64,000 nt of DNA, taken from assembly GCF_002043095.1 (NCBI RefSeq), contig NZ_MVOC01000004.1, positions 1 through 64,000 of the forward strand, written 5' to 3'. Positions 44,935 to 54,039 of the stretch are shown in pieces. Position numbers and translations under genes: made by a program. Positions within the stretch are counted from its first letter, which is position 1. The number at the start of each line of letters is the position of its first letter. The stretch is from Mycobacterium sp. AT1 (GTDB lineage: Bacteria; Actinomycetota; Actinomycetes; Mycobacteriales; Mycobacteriaceae). The notes beneath the pieces are model-generated. The model did not search any database. It saw only the letters and a list, made by a program, of their open reading frames with translations, and was not told the DNA's origin.

Positions 44935-45696
44935 TCAGTCACCAGTTCGGTCCGCGTTCGCGTGGATCGCCTCACGACAGTAGGCAGCGAGGCCCGGAAG
45001 ACCGAACGTTTCGTCGTAGTTGGCAACATATCTGGGGTCGCTGACGTACATGTCTCCCAGGTTTCGATGGAAGGCCGGCGGACAGTCGTAGAACCAGCGA
45101 TTCACGTGAAGCCGGTGCTGCTCAGCCGCATCCATCGCCTCCTCGGAGTCGGCCGGGAGTCCGGTGCGGAATGCGTCGGACAACGCCTTCTCGACCGCTT
45201 CGCCTTCGGACTTGATCTGGATCCATGCCTGCTTGCCGTAGGACTTGGCTCGCCGCTGCGATTCCTTCCACTCCTCGGTCTCGCCCCACTTCTGCTCGGC
45301 CTCCGCCTGATAGTCGTCGAAGCTGTCACCGAAGAGTTCGCGCATGTCGTCGTCGGTCATGGGGGTGTTGGTCATCGCCTTCTCCAATGCGTGATCTATT
45401 GCCTCGACGAGTGCCTTCATCTCGTCGAGCCGGGACGTGACGCGTTCGCGCTGACGAATCAGGTGGCTGACCTCGTCGCCGTCTTTCAGCAGGCTCGCGA
45501 TCTCCTCGAGAGACAGCTCGAGCCGGCGGTACACGATGATCTGGGACAAGCACGTCAGGTCCGCCGACGTGTAGACCCGATAGCCGGCGGCCGAACGCCG
45601 GCTGGGAGTCAACAACCCGATGTCGTCATAGTGGTGGAGCGTCCGGACGGTGATGCCAAAACGCTGCGCAACTTCGCCCACGGTGAGTTCTTCCAC
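44935..45696 (-). CDS. MerR-family TipA-like regulator with TipAS domain
   Basis: A 253-residue regulator: MerR winged helix at 1-70 (LTVGEVAQRFGITVRTLHHYDDIGLLTPS), a coiled-coil segment and a TipAS antibiotic-recognition domain (LFGDSFDDYQAEAEQKWGETEEW; FYDCPPAFHRNLGDMYV). I chose GTG 45696 after CAGGAG because it gives the usual TipA N-terminus and leaves room for the promoter; an ATG at 45723 overlaps the -10 hexamer. The palindromic promoter upstream suggests self-activation when a ligand binds. Confidence 0.88.
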   Translation of the reverse strand: MEELTVGEVAQRFGITVRTLHHYDDIGLLTPSRRSAAGYRVYTSADLTCLSQIIVYRRLELSLEEIASLLKDGDEVSHLIRQRERVTSRLDEMKALVEAIDHALEKAMTNTPMTDDDMRELFGDSFDDYQAEAEQKWGETEEWKESQRRAKSYGKQAWIQIKSEGEAVEKALSDAFRTGLPADSEEAMDAAEQHRLHVNRWFYDCPPAFHRNLGDMYVSDPRYVANYDETFGLPGLAAYCREAIHANADRTGD

Positions 45697-45721
45697 CTGA
45701 ATCTCCTGCGTCACGTCGACC

Positions 45722-45752
45722 ATGTTGAGACCTCACGTCGCGTGAGGGTCAA
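45722..45752 (-). promoter_or_regulatory. MerR-type promoter of the tipA-like gene with operator palindrome in a 19-base spacer
   Basis: On the minus strand TTGACC (45752-45747) and CAACAT (45727-45722) are separated by 19 bases. Within the spacer and overlapping its edge is the perfect 17-base palindrome CCTCACG-CGA-CGTGAGG (45731-45747). A stretched spacer with a central dyad is the hallmark of promoters activated by MerR-family DNA distortion. Confidence 0.65.
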
Positions 45753-45834
45753 GCCGGACTTTCACCGAATCTTCCGCTGCGGGATCAGTGATTTTATGGT
45801 TTCCGAGGTAGGTCGTCAGCGTCCGAATCGTGGA

Positions 45835-45930
45835 ATGGAACTTTCGGTGCTGTTCGGCGAGTTCGATGCCGTGGTGTGTCCAATCACTCCGACTCCCGCG
45901 TTTCTGCACGACCACCATCAGGATCTGCTG
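45835..45930 (+). pseudogene. Remnant of an amidase-signature gene (C-terminal fragment)
   Basis: One frame reads MELSVLFGEFDAVVCPITPT followed by PAFLHDHHQDLL. This matches the pattern of amidase-family C-terminal regions (F-dyDvllcPvtpt-AFpHDH). No upstream or downstream amidase sequence continues, so about 30 codons survive between the serine hydrolase and the tipA-like gene. The rest of 45724-45970 holds no recognisable gene. Confidence 0.45.
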
Positions 45931-45970
45931 GGTTGCCGGTGGGGGTACAGATCATCGGTCCGGCAGCGGC

Positions 45971-46975
45971 CTAATTCGCCTCTGCCAGAACATGAATCGC
46001 GATCTCGTCGAGGGTGGCCACCGTGTTGGCGAGGATGACAACCGCCGCGGCTCGACTGCGGTCGAGCGCCAAGATGCTGGAGAAACCACCCGTTGCTCCG
46101 TTGTGCCACGTGATGTGTTCGCTGCCAGCGTGATCGGTGAACCAGGCGTAACCCACTCGGTGCCCGTCTCCAGCGTCCCACCGCGGTTCGAGTGCGCTCG
46201 AGCCCGGCGCACTGCCGTCGAGCAGGGCTTGGGCGTAACGCGCCATGTCGTCCGGTGTCGAGCGCACCCCGCCGGCCGGCGCATATGCGTTGATGGTCCA
46301 CGCCTGCTGGTGCTTGCCGGCCGCACTCCACCCCGTCGGCGCGTTGGAGGGCAGGTCATCGTCAGACAGGGGCGCCGACGACCGAGTCAGGCCAAGACGG
46401 TCGAAGAGCCGACGACCCAGCAGTTCGGGATACCCGACGCCGGCGTGGACGGCGAGTGCCTGGCCGAGAAGTGCGGTGCCAAGGTTGGAATACGAAAACG
46501 AGCCTCTGCCAACGATCTTCGCCGCATCAGCCTGCGCGAGCAGCGTCCCGACGTCGGCGGTGTACGGGTTGCGGCGCCGCAGCACGGCGGAGAGCATCTT
46601 CACCTGGTCCCGGCGTCGCCCGGACAGTCGCGGCAAACCCGACCGGTGACTCGCCAGCTCCTCAAGCGTCACGCCAGCCACCTGACCGTGGACGTCGAGC
46701 AGGCTGCCCAACGTGGTGTCTGCTCGCAGCTCGCCGGACTCGACTGCGTCGGCGAAGAGCAACGACGTCATGGTCTTCGTGACCGACCCGATCTCGTAGA
46801 CGGTGTCAGGCCGGGCGCCGAAGTGTGCGCAGGCGGGAATGTGGTCCTGAACGTGGACGACGCTGACGCGGTCGGCGAGGCCGGCGTCACGCAGCAGCGG
46901 TTCCACCCGCGCGATCAGATCGGGGTCTCCGGTGGCCGGCCCGAGTCCAGGCGGTCGTGACGATGCGGCGCTCAT
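45971..46975 (-). CDS. Serine hydrolase of the beta-lactamase/class C PBP family
   Basis: A 334-residue protein with the SxxK motif in IGSVTKTMTSL near 63-66, YSN in FSYSNLGTALLG near 161-163, and HNGATGG near 293 in the KTG-like position. No signal peptide, so probably cytoplasmic; esterase or peptidase activity is more likely than beta-lactam hydrolysis. Its start overlaps the methyltransferase stop by four bases. Confidence 0.87.
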   Translation of the reverse strand: MSAASSRPPGLGPATGDPDLIARVEPLLRDAGLADRVSVVHVQDHIPACAHFGARPDTVYEIGSVTKTMTSLLFADAVESGELRADTTLGSLLDVHGQVAGVTLEELASHRSGLPRLSGRRRDQVKMLSAVLRRRNPYTADVGTLLAQADAAKIVGRGSFSYSNLGTALLGQALAVHAGVGYPELLGRRLFDRLGLTRSSAPLSDDDLPSNAPTGWSAAGKHQQAWTINAYAPAGGVRSTPDDMARYAQALLDGSAPGSSALEPRWDAGDGHRVGYAWFTDHAGSEHITWHNGATGGFSSILALDRSRAAAVVILANTVATLDEIAIHVLAEAN

Positions 46976-47691
46976 TGGAGCATCGCACTGATCACGAGGA
47001 ACGGAGGCAATCCGAGTCGATGCGGCGCCTCGGCGCGAACCTCGTCAGAAGGGGCGGGTTCGTCAAAGCTGCGCAGTACGAAGCCGTGCTTCAACGCCGC
47101 CGTGACGTAGGTGGAGATGGTGCGGTGGTAGTTGCCTGCTCGGCGGACGCTGTGCGGGTGCGTCGACCGCCAGAGTCCTTCGGCGGAGTAGTCGCCGACT
47201 GCGCGGCGAATCCCGCCCGGCGTGGAGATCGTGTCCGTCGCGGGGGCCTCAAAGCATGGGTGCGGAACCGTGAACACCAGAAAGCCACCCGGGCGCAGCA
47301 CTCGCCGAACTGATTTCAGCGCGGCATCGAGATCGGCGATGTTGTTCAGCGACAGCGCCGCAGTCACACCGTCGACGGAGTCATCCGGCACCGTCTGCAA
47401 GCTGGATCCGTCGTCAACGCGGTAGACCGCCCCGGTGGGGTTCGCGCGCTCGGCGGCCTCGGCGTGCACGATCAGTGCGCGGGTGGGGTCGACGCCCACC
47501 ACGCGCGCTCCGAGGCCGGCCAGGCCTCGGCTGACAATGCCTTCCCCGCACCCGACGTCGAGAACGTTGAACCCAATGACGTTGTCTGGCAGATTATTTA
47601 GCAGAATGTCACGGGAAAACCGATGCATCGCCGATCCGCCACGGACGAGTTCGGCGTACCACTCGGCGATGCCGTCCCAGTTCTCCTCCAC
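46972..47691 (-). CDS. Class I SAM-dependent methyltransferase
   Basis: A 239-residue methyltransferase. Motif I VLDVGCGEGIVSRGLA near 43-58, followed by VVGVDPTRALI; VRRVLRPGGFLVFTVPHPCFE is motif post-III of the UbiE-like group. Four-base overlap with the serine hydrolase gene downstream suggests co-translation. Acceptor unknown. Confidence 0.87.
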   Translation of the reverse strand: MEENWDGIAEWYAELVRGGSAMHRFSRDILLNNLPDNVIGFNVLDVGCGEGIVSRGLAGLGARVVGVDPTRALIVHAEAAERANPTGAVYRVDDGSSLQTVPDDSVDGVTAALSLNNIADLDAALKSVRRVLRPGGFLVFTVPHPCFEAPATDTISTPGGIRRAVGDYSAEGLWRSTHPHSVRRAGNYHRTISTYVTAALKHGFVLRSFDEPAPSDEVRAEAPHRLGLPPFLVISAMLQ

Positions 47692-47766
47692 CGGTCGCCA
47701 ATCTTATCCCCCTACGCAGGCGCTCGGGACATCTGTGCAGCACGGGGTGGCCGTACGATCGCCGTT

Positions 47767-48612
47767 GTGAATCTCTCGACGTTGGATCTGGCGACGCGTC
47801 AGTTCTGGCGGGTCACAGGCCGCCGTGTCGACCTCGATGGCAGCCACGCGTGGCTGCAGGCACCCGTTGGCGCCAAGGGTGGTGCAGACAACTGGCTCCG
47901 GGCCGAGGCGGACCGATGCGGTGGCGCACTGACCGAGGACGATCCAGATGCCGGTGTGCTGCCCGATCTGGCCTGTCTGGCAGGGCCGGGATTCGACCCA
48001 GCGGCTGTGCACCCGATGATTCACGACTTCTACACGAGCACTTCGCGATGGCGCATGGAGGTGTGGAGCAGCTGGTCGCCCCTGTTCTGGCCGGGAGGCG
48101 AGTTGGTCTCACGGCTGTTCGGCAAGCGCGTACAACAGCTGGCGTTGCCGACGCGTCCCCTGGATGCCGCGCACGGCATGGACGGCCGAGTGTCGGTGAT
48201 CACCGACCGCGAGGGCACACACGTTGCGGCCGGCTGGGTGCGGAATCTGCGCGCCAACGGAGACACCGTGTTCAGCGGACGTTATTCGCGCAGAACACTT
48301 CCCGGTGCGGTAAGGCCTAGCGTCCACGTGACGTTCCCTCTGGAGGAGGGCAACGTTCAGGTGTTCTTGCAGCCTCAGCTGCGCCCTGACGGTGGCCTGC
48401 GACTCGAGTCCCCGCCAGGCCCGTGGGGTGCGAACGGGGCCTATGTTCTGGTTCGGCATCAGGGACGACACTTCGCCAGGCGTGTTCCATTGCATGAAAC
48501 GTTCGACCTGTACGTCGACGACCAGCAGGTGTTGCGCACCGACCACCTGCTGCGGATGTGGAACCGGCCAGCGGTCCGGTTGCACTACAAACTTGAGCGC
48601 CGCGGGACGTAA
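47767..48612 (+). CDS. Conserved hypothetical protein
   Basis: A 281-residue protein from GTG 47767, divergent from the methyltransferase gene. Visible blocks include FWRVTGRRVDLDGSHAWLQAP, a Trp-rich segment (RMEVWSSWSPLFWPGG) and a beta-rich C-terminus. No membrane segment, signal peptide or catalytic motif recognised. The 3' end overlaps the convergent CrtA-like gene by 28 bases. Codon use fits its neighbours, so it is probably real; function unknown. Confidence 0.7.
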   Translation: MNLSTLDLATRQFWRVTGRRVDLDGSHAWLQAPVGAKGGADNWLRAEADRCGGALTEDDPDAGVLPDLACLAGPGFDPAAVHPMIHDFYTSTSRWRMEVWSSWSPLFWPGGELVSRLFGKRVQQLALPTRPLDAAHGMDGRVSVITDREGTHVAAGWVRNLRANGDTVFSGRYSRRTLPGAVRPSVHVTFPLEEGNVQVFLQPQLRPDGGLRLESPPGPWGANGAYVLVRHQGRHFARRVPLHETFDLYVDDQQVLRTDHLLRMWNRPAVRLHYKLERRGT

Positions 48613-49292
48613 CCAGTACGCCCATCCCAGCTGCCATGCTCGGACAGCGGACGGAAACGGTAGGTCGCGAACTCATGATGAAAATCGCGGCGGCGCCGTT
48701 CGGCCATCGCATCGGCGTGCCGGGCGGGCTCGGCGACATCGCTGTGACCGTGCACCATCTCCGTCATCGCCCGTATCGAGCGCCAGATCGAGAACGTGGA
48801 CACCGACCGGGGTGGGCGCATTGCCGCCAACGCCAATGTCGTGTCCGGATGATCGCGTACCAGCCGCTCGACCGGCCTGCCCCACGTCAGGAAGCGGGGC
48901 ACCTCGAACAGTCGCATCCGCGCCAGGGTGACCGCGATGACCGGCTCCTGATCGTCCCAAGTGTCGGCCCTCTGAAGCAGGTCGGGTAACGCGGCCAGCT
49001 GCGACCATCGCCGCAGGAATGTCATTCGGACGTGCCAACCTGACGCGAAACGCTGGCCAGGGCCGGCGAGGAACTCGTCGACGGCGGCTTCGTCGTCCCA
49101 ACGCGCGAACATCGCCAGTCGCCGCAACTGCAGCCGGTCAGTAGAGATGGCGGGCGCCCCGAGCCGCATCAGCGACAGACACTCGGCGTACCGCAGACCC
49201 CCCACGCGATCCGGCTGGGGTGCGCGGCGCAGGAGTGGCACCGTCGTGCTCACGGGCAGCTGGGCGAGGTGGAAGGTGAATACGTCGGTCAC
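48585..49292 (-). CDS. CrtA-like (spheroidene monooxygenase-type) protein
   Basis: A 235-residue protein. The C-terminal FSIWRSIRAMTEMVHGHSD block followed by a basic HHEFATYRFRPLSEHGSWDG tail is typical of CrtA homologues, as is the LTWGRPVERLVRDHP segment. CrtA is a haem carotenoid oxygenase in phototrophs; actinobacterial relatives are uncharacterised and no carotenoid genes are nearby. Function uncertain. Confidence 0.72.
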   Translation of the reverse strand: MTDVFTFHLAQLPVSTTVPLLRRAPQPDRVGGLRYAECLSLMRLGAPAISTDRLQLRRLAMFARWDDEAAVDEFLAGPGQRFASGWHVRMTFLRRWSQLAALPDLLQRADTWDDQEPVIAVTLARMRLFEVPRFLTWGRPVERLVRDHPDTTLALAAMRPPRSVSTFSIWRSIRAMTEMVHGHSDVAEPARHADAMAERRRRDFHHEFATYRFRPLSEHGSWDGRTGYVPRRSSL

Positions 49293-49340
49293 GTCATGAG
49301 TATTGGCCAGGCCGGGCTTGGCTCGCCGGTCACGTCGGTG

Positions 49341-50435
49341 TCAGCGCACGCTTTCCGCAAAAACGACCCGGTTGCCGCCCGTCGCCTTCGCGTCGTACAT
49401 TGCCGCGTCGGCAGCCTCGATCACTTCGCGCAGGTCTGACCCCGATGGTCTGCACGTCGCGACGCCGATGCTCACGGTGACCGTGGGATCGCCGGTCGCG
49501 GACACCGCCGCGCGGATCCGCTCGGCAACCACCGCCGCTTGATCGGTGGCCATCCTGTCCACCATCAGGAATTCTTCGCCGCCCCACCGCGCCACGATCG
49601 CGTCGTTGCGGACGCTCTCCCGAATGCTGCGCGCCGTCCGAATCAGCACCTCGTCGCCAACTGCGTGCCCGAGAGTGTCGTTCACCGTCTTGAAGCCGTC
49701 GACGTCGATCAGCAGCGCACTCAAGTGCGGGTCGGTGCTGGCCGTGACGTTCAGTCGTTTCACCGCGACATCCAGTCCGCGGCGGTTGGTGAGGTCGGTG
49801 AGGGGGTCGGTCAGCGATTGCATCGAGCTGCCTTGCAGCAACCAAAATCCGAACTGCAGGGCGGGCAGGATGCAGACCGTGACGAGTAGCGCGATGACAG
49901 CCCGGGAAATGGCCAGTTGCAGGCCGTCGCCGGGTGTGGTGGAGGCCAACCAGATGGCGATGCCCACCACCGCGACTGTGCACCAAGCGATGTGGGCGAC
50001 ATGAAGCCGTGGGCCATGGAAGAAGACCACGTAGCCGCCGGCGCACAGAAGGATGGGGATTCCCGACATGGCCAGGTTGGGGTCACCAAACAACAACGCC
50101 GACATCGTCATGATGACGTCCACGAACACGACCAGCGCCGCCGAGGCCCGTGCGGTCGGCCACGGCCGAAACGCCCAGCGGGCCGCCCAACCGAGGGAGC
50201 CAACCGCAACGACTGCCCAGCCGATCCGCACTATGGCGTCGTCAACCCCGGGCGGGGCGTAGACGTTGACTGCTGCCAGCGTGCCCATCGTCGCGCCTAT
50301 GCCCGCGATCAGGTGGCGCAGCACCGGGAGCAGACCGCGGCTGCGCAGGAAGTCGATGCGCCATTCGTAGTCGTCTCGCTGCATCCACCACTGGAGTAGC
50401 AAGCCTCGGCTCGCGTCGGCGCTCGCCCGGGTCAT
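49341..50435 (-). CDS. Third membrane GGDEF diguanylate cyclase
   Basis: A 364-residue protein with about six hydrophobic segments (residues 38-200), then a GGDEF domain: DVDGFKTVNDTLGHAVGD and ARWGGEEFLMVD near 301-305. GGEEF is a catalytically competent variant. The position of the inhibitory RxxD reads RNDA. Start ATG 50435 after GGAGG. Only distantly related to the two GGDEF proteins near 11-12 kb. Single gene. Confidence 0.88.
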   Translation of the reverse strand: MTRASADASRGLLLQWWMQRDDYEWRIDFLRSRGLLPVLRHLIAGIGATMGTLAAVNVYAPPGVDDAIVRIGWAVVAVGSLGWAARWAFRPWPTARASAALVVFVDVIMTMSALLFGDPNLAMSGIPILLCAGGYVVFFHGPRLHVAHIAWCTVAVVGIAIWLASTTPGDGLQLAISRAVIALLVTVCILPALQFGFWLLQGSSMQSLTDPLTDLTNRRGLDVAVKRLNVTASTDPHLSALLIDVDGFKTVNDTLGHAVGDEVLIRTARSIRESVRNDAIVARWGGEEFLMVDRMATDQAAVVAERIRAAVSATGDPTVTVSIGVATCRPSGSDLREVIEAADAAMYDAKATGGNRVVFAESVR

Positions 50436-50722
50436 TGTGGAACCTCCGAGCGAACTCCCCCCGGAGACGATTCGCGAATCGTGCTGTCCCCGTACTTCGA
50501 CATCTGCATGCGCCCCCGCCGTACGTACTCCCACCCTGCTCCGAGGGCCCCACTGGCGTCGACGACGCGTCTCCGGGTCCTCTGGCGCCGGCCCTCCCCA
50601 TGCTCATTGGCAGTATCGGGCAAACGGGCACGGTGGTGGCGGCATTCGCGACATTGCCGGCGGCGGTCGCCGGTGCATCCAGCGGCAACGTGGGAGGCCG
50701 CGCTGGCGCGTACTTTGACGCC

Positions 50723-51085
50723 ATGACGACGAACCCGGACGAGCTGAATGGGCCCGCCCAGTGGTGGGACGAAACCGGTGAATGCGAACTGCGGCAGATC
50801 CTGCATTGGCGCTGGGACCCGATCGGCATAGCGAACGTATTCCCCTATGCCGCTGACGAATACGACAGCTATGCACCGATTCTCGTCGACGCCCTCAGGG
50901 CACGAGCGTCGGCCGACGACATCGCTCACCTGCTCGCCACCATCGAAGACGACCGCATATTTGGGAGGACCCCTGCTTCCGCTGACGAGCTCGCCGACCG
51001 CCTGCGCGAGCTGGGCGAGTCCATCGTCGGCTGGTACGAAGCCTCGCAACGGCGGTGGGCCGAATTCGGGCCTCTTCCTCGGTAG
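50723..51085 (+). CDS. Small acidic conserved hypothetical protein
   Basis: A 120-residue protein from ATG 50723. It contains LRQILHWRWDPIGIANVFPYAADEYDSYA split around residues 24-52, a motif (WDPIG-DEYDSYA) recurring in small bacterial proteins often annotated as hypothetical or immunity-like. No transmembrane or signal sequence. No toxin partner is visible beside it. The frame is open from 50435, but upstream residues look non-coding. Confidence 0.6.
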   Translation: MTTNPDELNGPAQWWDETGECELRQILHWRWDPIGIANVFPYAADEYDSYAPILVDALRARASADDIAHLLATIEDDRIFGRTPASADELADRLRELGESIVGWYEASQRRWAEFGPLPR

Positions 51086-51239
51086 CCGCCAGGTGGTGGT
51101 GTCTCACGAGGTGGTTCGCCCCGGTGACGCGCGCGCGCCCGACACGCGGTCGACACCGGACGCGAGTGGGTGAGCACCGGGCAGTTCAGCGTGGCGGTGA
51201 TTCGCAAGGGGCGGGCTTCTGACGGTGGGGGTGGGCCGC

Positions 51240-51890
51240 CTACGCCGTCGCGCTCTCGAGCGGTCGACGGCCGGATGACGACGCGAAGCCCAACCAGGTG
51301 TGCCGGTTGCCGGCCCAGCACCATCCAATCTTCGGCGCGTTCCGATGGGCGATACCGTCACGGCCCGTGCCGTTACTGATCCAGATTGCCGGAGTGCGGG
51401 TGTCGAGCGCTCCTCCGGGCTTGCGCTTGCGCGAGCCAATCGTCATGAAGCAGTGGTTGCGTTGCAGTGCGGCGGGCTGCTGAAGCAGCCAGGTCAGTCC
51501 TTCCGTCAGGGTCAATGGCGTTCGGCCAACGGCAGTCAGATCGAGATTCACCTCGTTGGGGCTCCAGTTCGCATAATGGTCGCCGCGATCAACGTCCTCC
51601 AGTAGGTAGACCGCCGATTCCGGCAGTGCGACAACGGGTTCGAATTCGTCGACGTCACTCATGTCGCTGACGACGAAACCTGGTTTGTCCGAATGGCGGA
51701 CCAAGGGAGCGAGGTGTGACGCGGACACGAGCCTCGGGTGGACGACCAGCAGCCCCGACTGCCCGGCCGCCCCCGTGGCCATGGCACGCAATCGGGAAGC
51801 GGATACGCCGGCATGCCGGTGGACGTCGAGTCCGATGAGCCGGTCTGCTTGGTCGATCAGGCTGAGCGAGGGCGGGGCGACGGTGACCAT
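51240..51890 (-). CDS. DUF5701-type protein
   Basis: A 216-residue protein with the DUF5701 pattern: KPGFVVSDM..FEPV, LPESAVYLLEDVDRGD, GRTPLTLTEGLTWLLQQP, HCFMTIGSRKR and the C-terminal PAIWISNG..KIGWCWAGNRHTWLGFAS. Common in mycobacteria, often in several copies. Function unknown. Confidence 0.82.
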   Translation of the reverse strand: MVTVAPPSLSLIDQADRLIGLDVHRHAGVSASRLRAMATGAAGQSGLLVVHPRLVSASHLAPLVRHSDKPGFVVSDMSDVDEFEPVVALPESAVYLLEDVDRGDHYANWSPNEVNLDLTAVGRTPLTLTEGLTWLLQQPAALQRNHCFMTIGSRKRKPGGALDTRTPAIWISNGTGRDGIAHRNAPKIGWCWAGNRHTWLGFASSSGRRPLESATA

Positions 51891-51938
51891 GGGGACGCAA
51901 CGAGCCCGGCGTCGGCAGAGTTCCTGATGGAATTCAAG

Positions 51939-52997
51939 TCACCGGTGCTCGAGCGAGGTAGCCGCCAGTACCCGGGCGGCTTCGCGGACGGCCGCCACGT
52001 TGGACTTACCCTGCCGCGAGCCGGCCAGCTTCGCCGCGATGTGGTCACCCACGGTCACCGGCTCATAGGCCAGCCCGGCGTCCGCGTCGAGATAGCCAGG
52101 GGCCGTCGAGATCACCGCGTCGACGTTGCCGTCATGAAAGAAGGCAGCAGAACGCCGCCGCTTGATGGTGCCGTCGATGATGGGTGGCTTCACCCGGTGC
52201 AGAGTCGACATCCAATGGTCATTGGTGATGTGGGCCGTGAGATCACCGAGGTTGACCAGCAGCGCGCCGTCGATGGGCGAGACGTCGTGCCAGTGCTGAT
52301 CGGTGCCCAGCACCTGCAAACCGGCCACCTGATCGGCCCACAACACCGTCACGAGGCCGAAGTCGGTGTGTTCTCCCATGCCGGTGAGCTCGCCGTCGAG
52401 CGTGATGGTGCCTTCCGGAAGCGCGTAGTTGTTCATCCGGAGCACGTCGACGGAATGGTCGGTGAGATGCTCGAAGTGGTCGGCGGCCAGCCCCAGTGCG
52501 GCGCAGAAGATCTCGGTCAACGTCCGTGCTACCCGGCCTGCTTCGGCGAAGTAGCCGAGCACGGCCCGCTCGAAGGTCGGCACCTCGGCGGGCCAGACGT
52601 TGATGCCGTAGTCGGCTTCGTCGAGATTGAGGCCGGTGAACGAGCGTGCCTCCACGCCGATGTTGAACGCCTCGAAGAAGTCGTTCATCCGGGTTGCCGA
52701 CTCGACTCCGAGTGACAAGCTCAGTGACTCGCTCTTGGGTGGGCTGTATCCGCGGTTGGCGCCGTGCACCCGGTAGCCGTTCTTGACCTCGGTAGCCAGC
52801 CCGAAGAAGCCGTCCATGCTGGACGCCAGCCCGTCCAGGATCGGTTGCGGTACTCCGTGCCCGAGGATCTGCATGAAACCGACTCTGCTGCAGGCGTCGT
52901 CGACGGCGGCGGCGACCGCGCGCCTGTCCGCTGCCGAACCTGCGGTGACCCACGGCGTGATGTCGATTGCCGGTACTTCGAATGTCGGGGTGCTCAT
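51939..52997 (-). CDS. 2-oxoglutarate/Fe(II)-dependent oxygenase, isopenicillin-N-synthase-like (copy 1)
   Basis: A 352-residue double-stranded beta-helix oxygenase. The N-terminal DIOX_N part reads VPAIDITPWV...ACSRVGFMQILGHGVP; iron ligands are in MGEHTDFGLVTVLW (HxD) and STLHRVKPP (His). The 2-oxoglutarate-binding RxS is present in KRRRSAAFF. Last gene of the permease-oxygenase-deaminase-oxygenase operon, five bases after the deaminase stop. Fungal thymine and xanthine hydroxylases belong to this wider fold, so a nucleobase is a reasonable substrate guess. Confidence 0.86.
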   Translation of the reverse strand: MSTPTFEVPAIDITPWVTAGSAADRRAVAAAVDDACSRVGFMQILGHGVPQPILDGLASSMDGFFGLATEVKNGYRVHGANRGYSPPKSESLSLSLGVESATRMNDFFEAFNIGVEARSFTGLNLDEADYGINVWPAEVPTFERAVLGYFAEAGRVARTLTEIFCAALGLAADHFEHLTDHSVDVLRMNNYALPEGTITLDGELTGMGEHTDFGLVTVLWADQVAGLQVLGTDQHWHDVSPIDGALLVNLGDLTAHITNDHWMSTLHRVKPPIIDGTIKRRRSAAFFHDGNVDAVISTAPGYLDADAGLAYEPVTVGDHIAAKLAGSRQGKSNVAAVREAARVLAATSLEHR

Positions 52998-53001
52998 CGG
53001 G

Positions 53002-54039
53002 TTACTTCCGTTCGTCGTCGTGCACAGCAGCGCCCGGAGTCCAGGATGCCAGGCGGGCGCGCAATGCCGCCTTTTCTGCGTCATCGAGCCAGCAGGAGTC
53101 GATTGCGTTGGTGGTGAAGGCAACCAACTGCGCCACGTCGTAGCCCAGTGCGTTACCCACCGCGTAGTAGTCATTGGACGGGTCCGTGCCGAACATGGGT
53201 GGGTCGTCGGAATCGATGCACACCCGAAGCCCAGCGTCGACCATCTGCTGAATTCGCCGGTGGCTGCCGTCTCCGGAACCGCTGTAGCGTCCGATGTCCG
53301 AGCTCACCGGCGTGCAGGTGAACGGGATCCGTTCCTCGACGCAGCGGCGAGTGATCCGCTCGTCGGTCACCACGTGGTAGCCGTGATCAATTCGGGTGCA
53401 CTGCAAGTCGTCGAGGATCACTTCGATGTGCACGGGCGGTCCGCTCTCCGAGTGCGCGGTGCGGTGCAGCCCGGCACGCTTCGCCAAGGCGAAGGCCGGC
53501 GCGAACGGTGCCGGCGGACCCAGCGTCTCCTGATAGTCCAGTCCAATGCCGATGACCTCGTCGACGCGGTGCTCGACGACCTCCTCGACCAGCGAGACCG
53601 CCTCGGCCACACTGTGTTCCCGGTTGATCGCGACGATGATGCGGCTGTCGATGCCGGTATCGGTGCGGGCGTCCCGCATGCCGTCGACGATGCCCGCCAG
53701 CGCAGTGGGGTACGGCAGCGGGCTGGGTTGAGGCGTCACGAATATCTCTCGGTACCAGACGTTGTGGTGGGCGCCGAAGTCGGTGAGCGACTCATAGGTG
53801 ATGCGACGGTAGTCATCACGGGTGTGCAGGCTTGCACCGATCAGATCGTAGATCGACAGGAACTCGCCGAGATCGGCATACGCCGCGCTGTCATACACCG
53901 TTGCCGCGCTCGGATCGCCGGGGATCCGGACGCCGGCGCGGCCTGCGAGTTCGACGACCGTGGCCGCCGGTACGGCTCCGAGCAGGTGGCAGTGCAGGCT
54001 GACCTTCGGAATCGACTGTGCAACAGCATGAGTGATCAC
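53002..54039 (-). CDS. Adenosine/adenine-deaminase-like amidohydrolase
   Basis: A 345-residue metal-dependent deaminase. Metal motifs: SLHCHLLG (HxH near 16-18), DHGYHVV and the C-terminal DSDDPPMFGTD, whose DDPP form is closer to adenine deaminases than to adenosine deaminase. The usual HAGE catalytic motif is contracted to HSES (TAHSESGPP), one residue shorter than expected, so the catalytic Glu is displaced. Overlaps the preceding oxygenase by four bases. Deaminates a purine-like compound, but probably not plain adenosine (inference). Confidence 0.84.
   Translation of the reverse strand: MITHAVAQSIPKVSLHCHLLGAVPAATVVELAGRAGVRIPGDPSAATVYDSAAYADLGEFLSIYDLIGASLHTRDDYRRITYESLTDFGAHHNVWYREIFVTPQPSPLPYPTALAGIVDGMRDARTDTGIDSRIIVAINREHSVAEAVSLVEEVVEHRVDEVIGIGLDYQETLGPPAPFAPAFALAKRAGLHRTAHSESGPPVHIEVILDDLQCTRIDHGYHVVTDERITRRCVEERIPFTCTPVSSDIGRYSGSGDGSHRRIQQMVDAGLRVCIDSDDPPMFGTDPSNDYYAVGNALGYDVAQLVAFTTNAIDSCWLDDAEKAALRARLASWTPGAAVHDDERK

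Noticed and set aside
45733..45918. 61-codon minus-strand frame between serine hydrolase and tipA-like gene
   Set aside because: It would run into the tipA-like operator and lies opposite an amidase-like remnant; no ribosome site or family signal.
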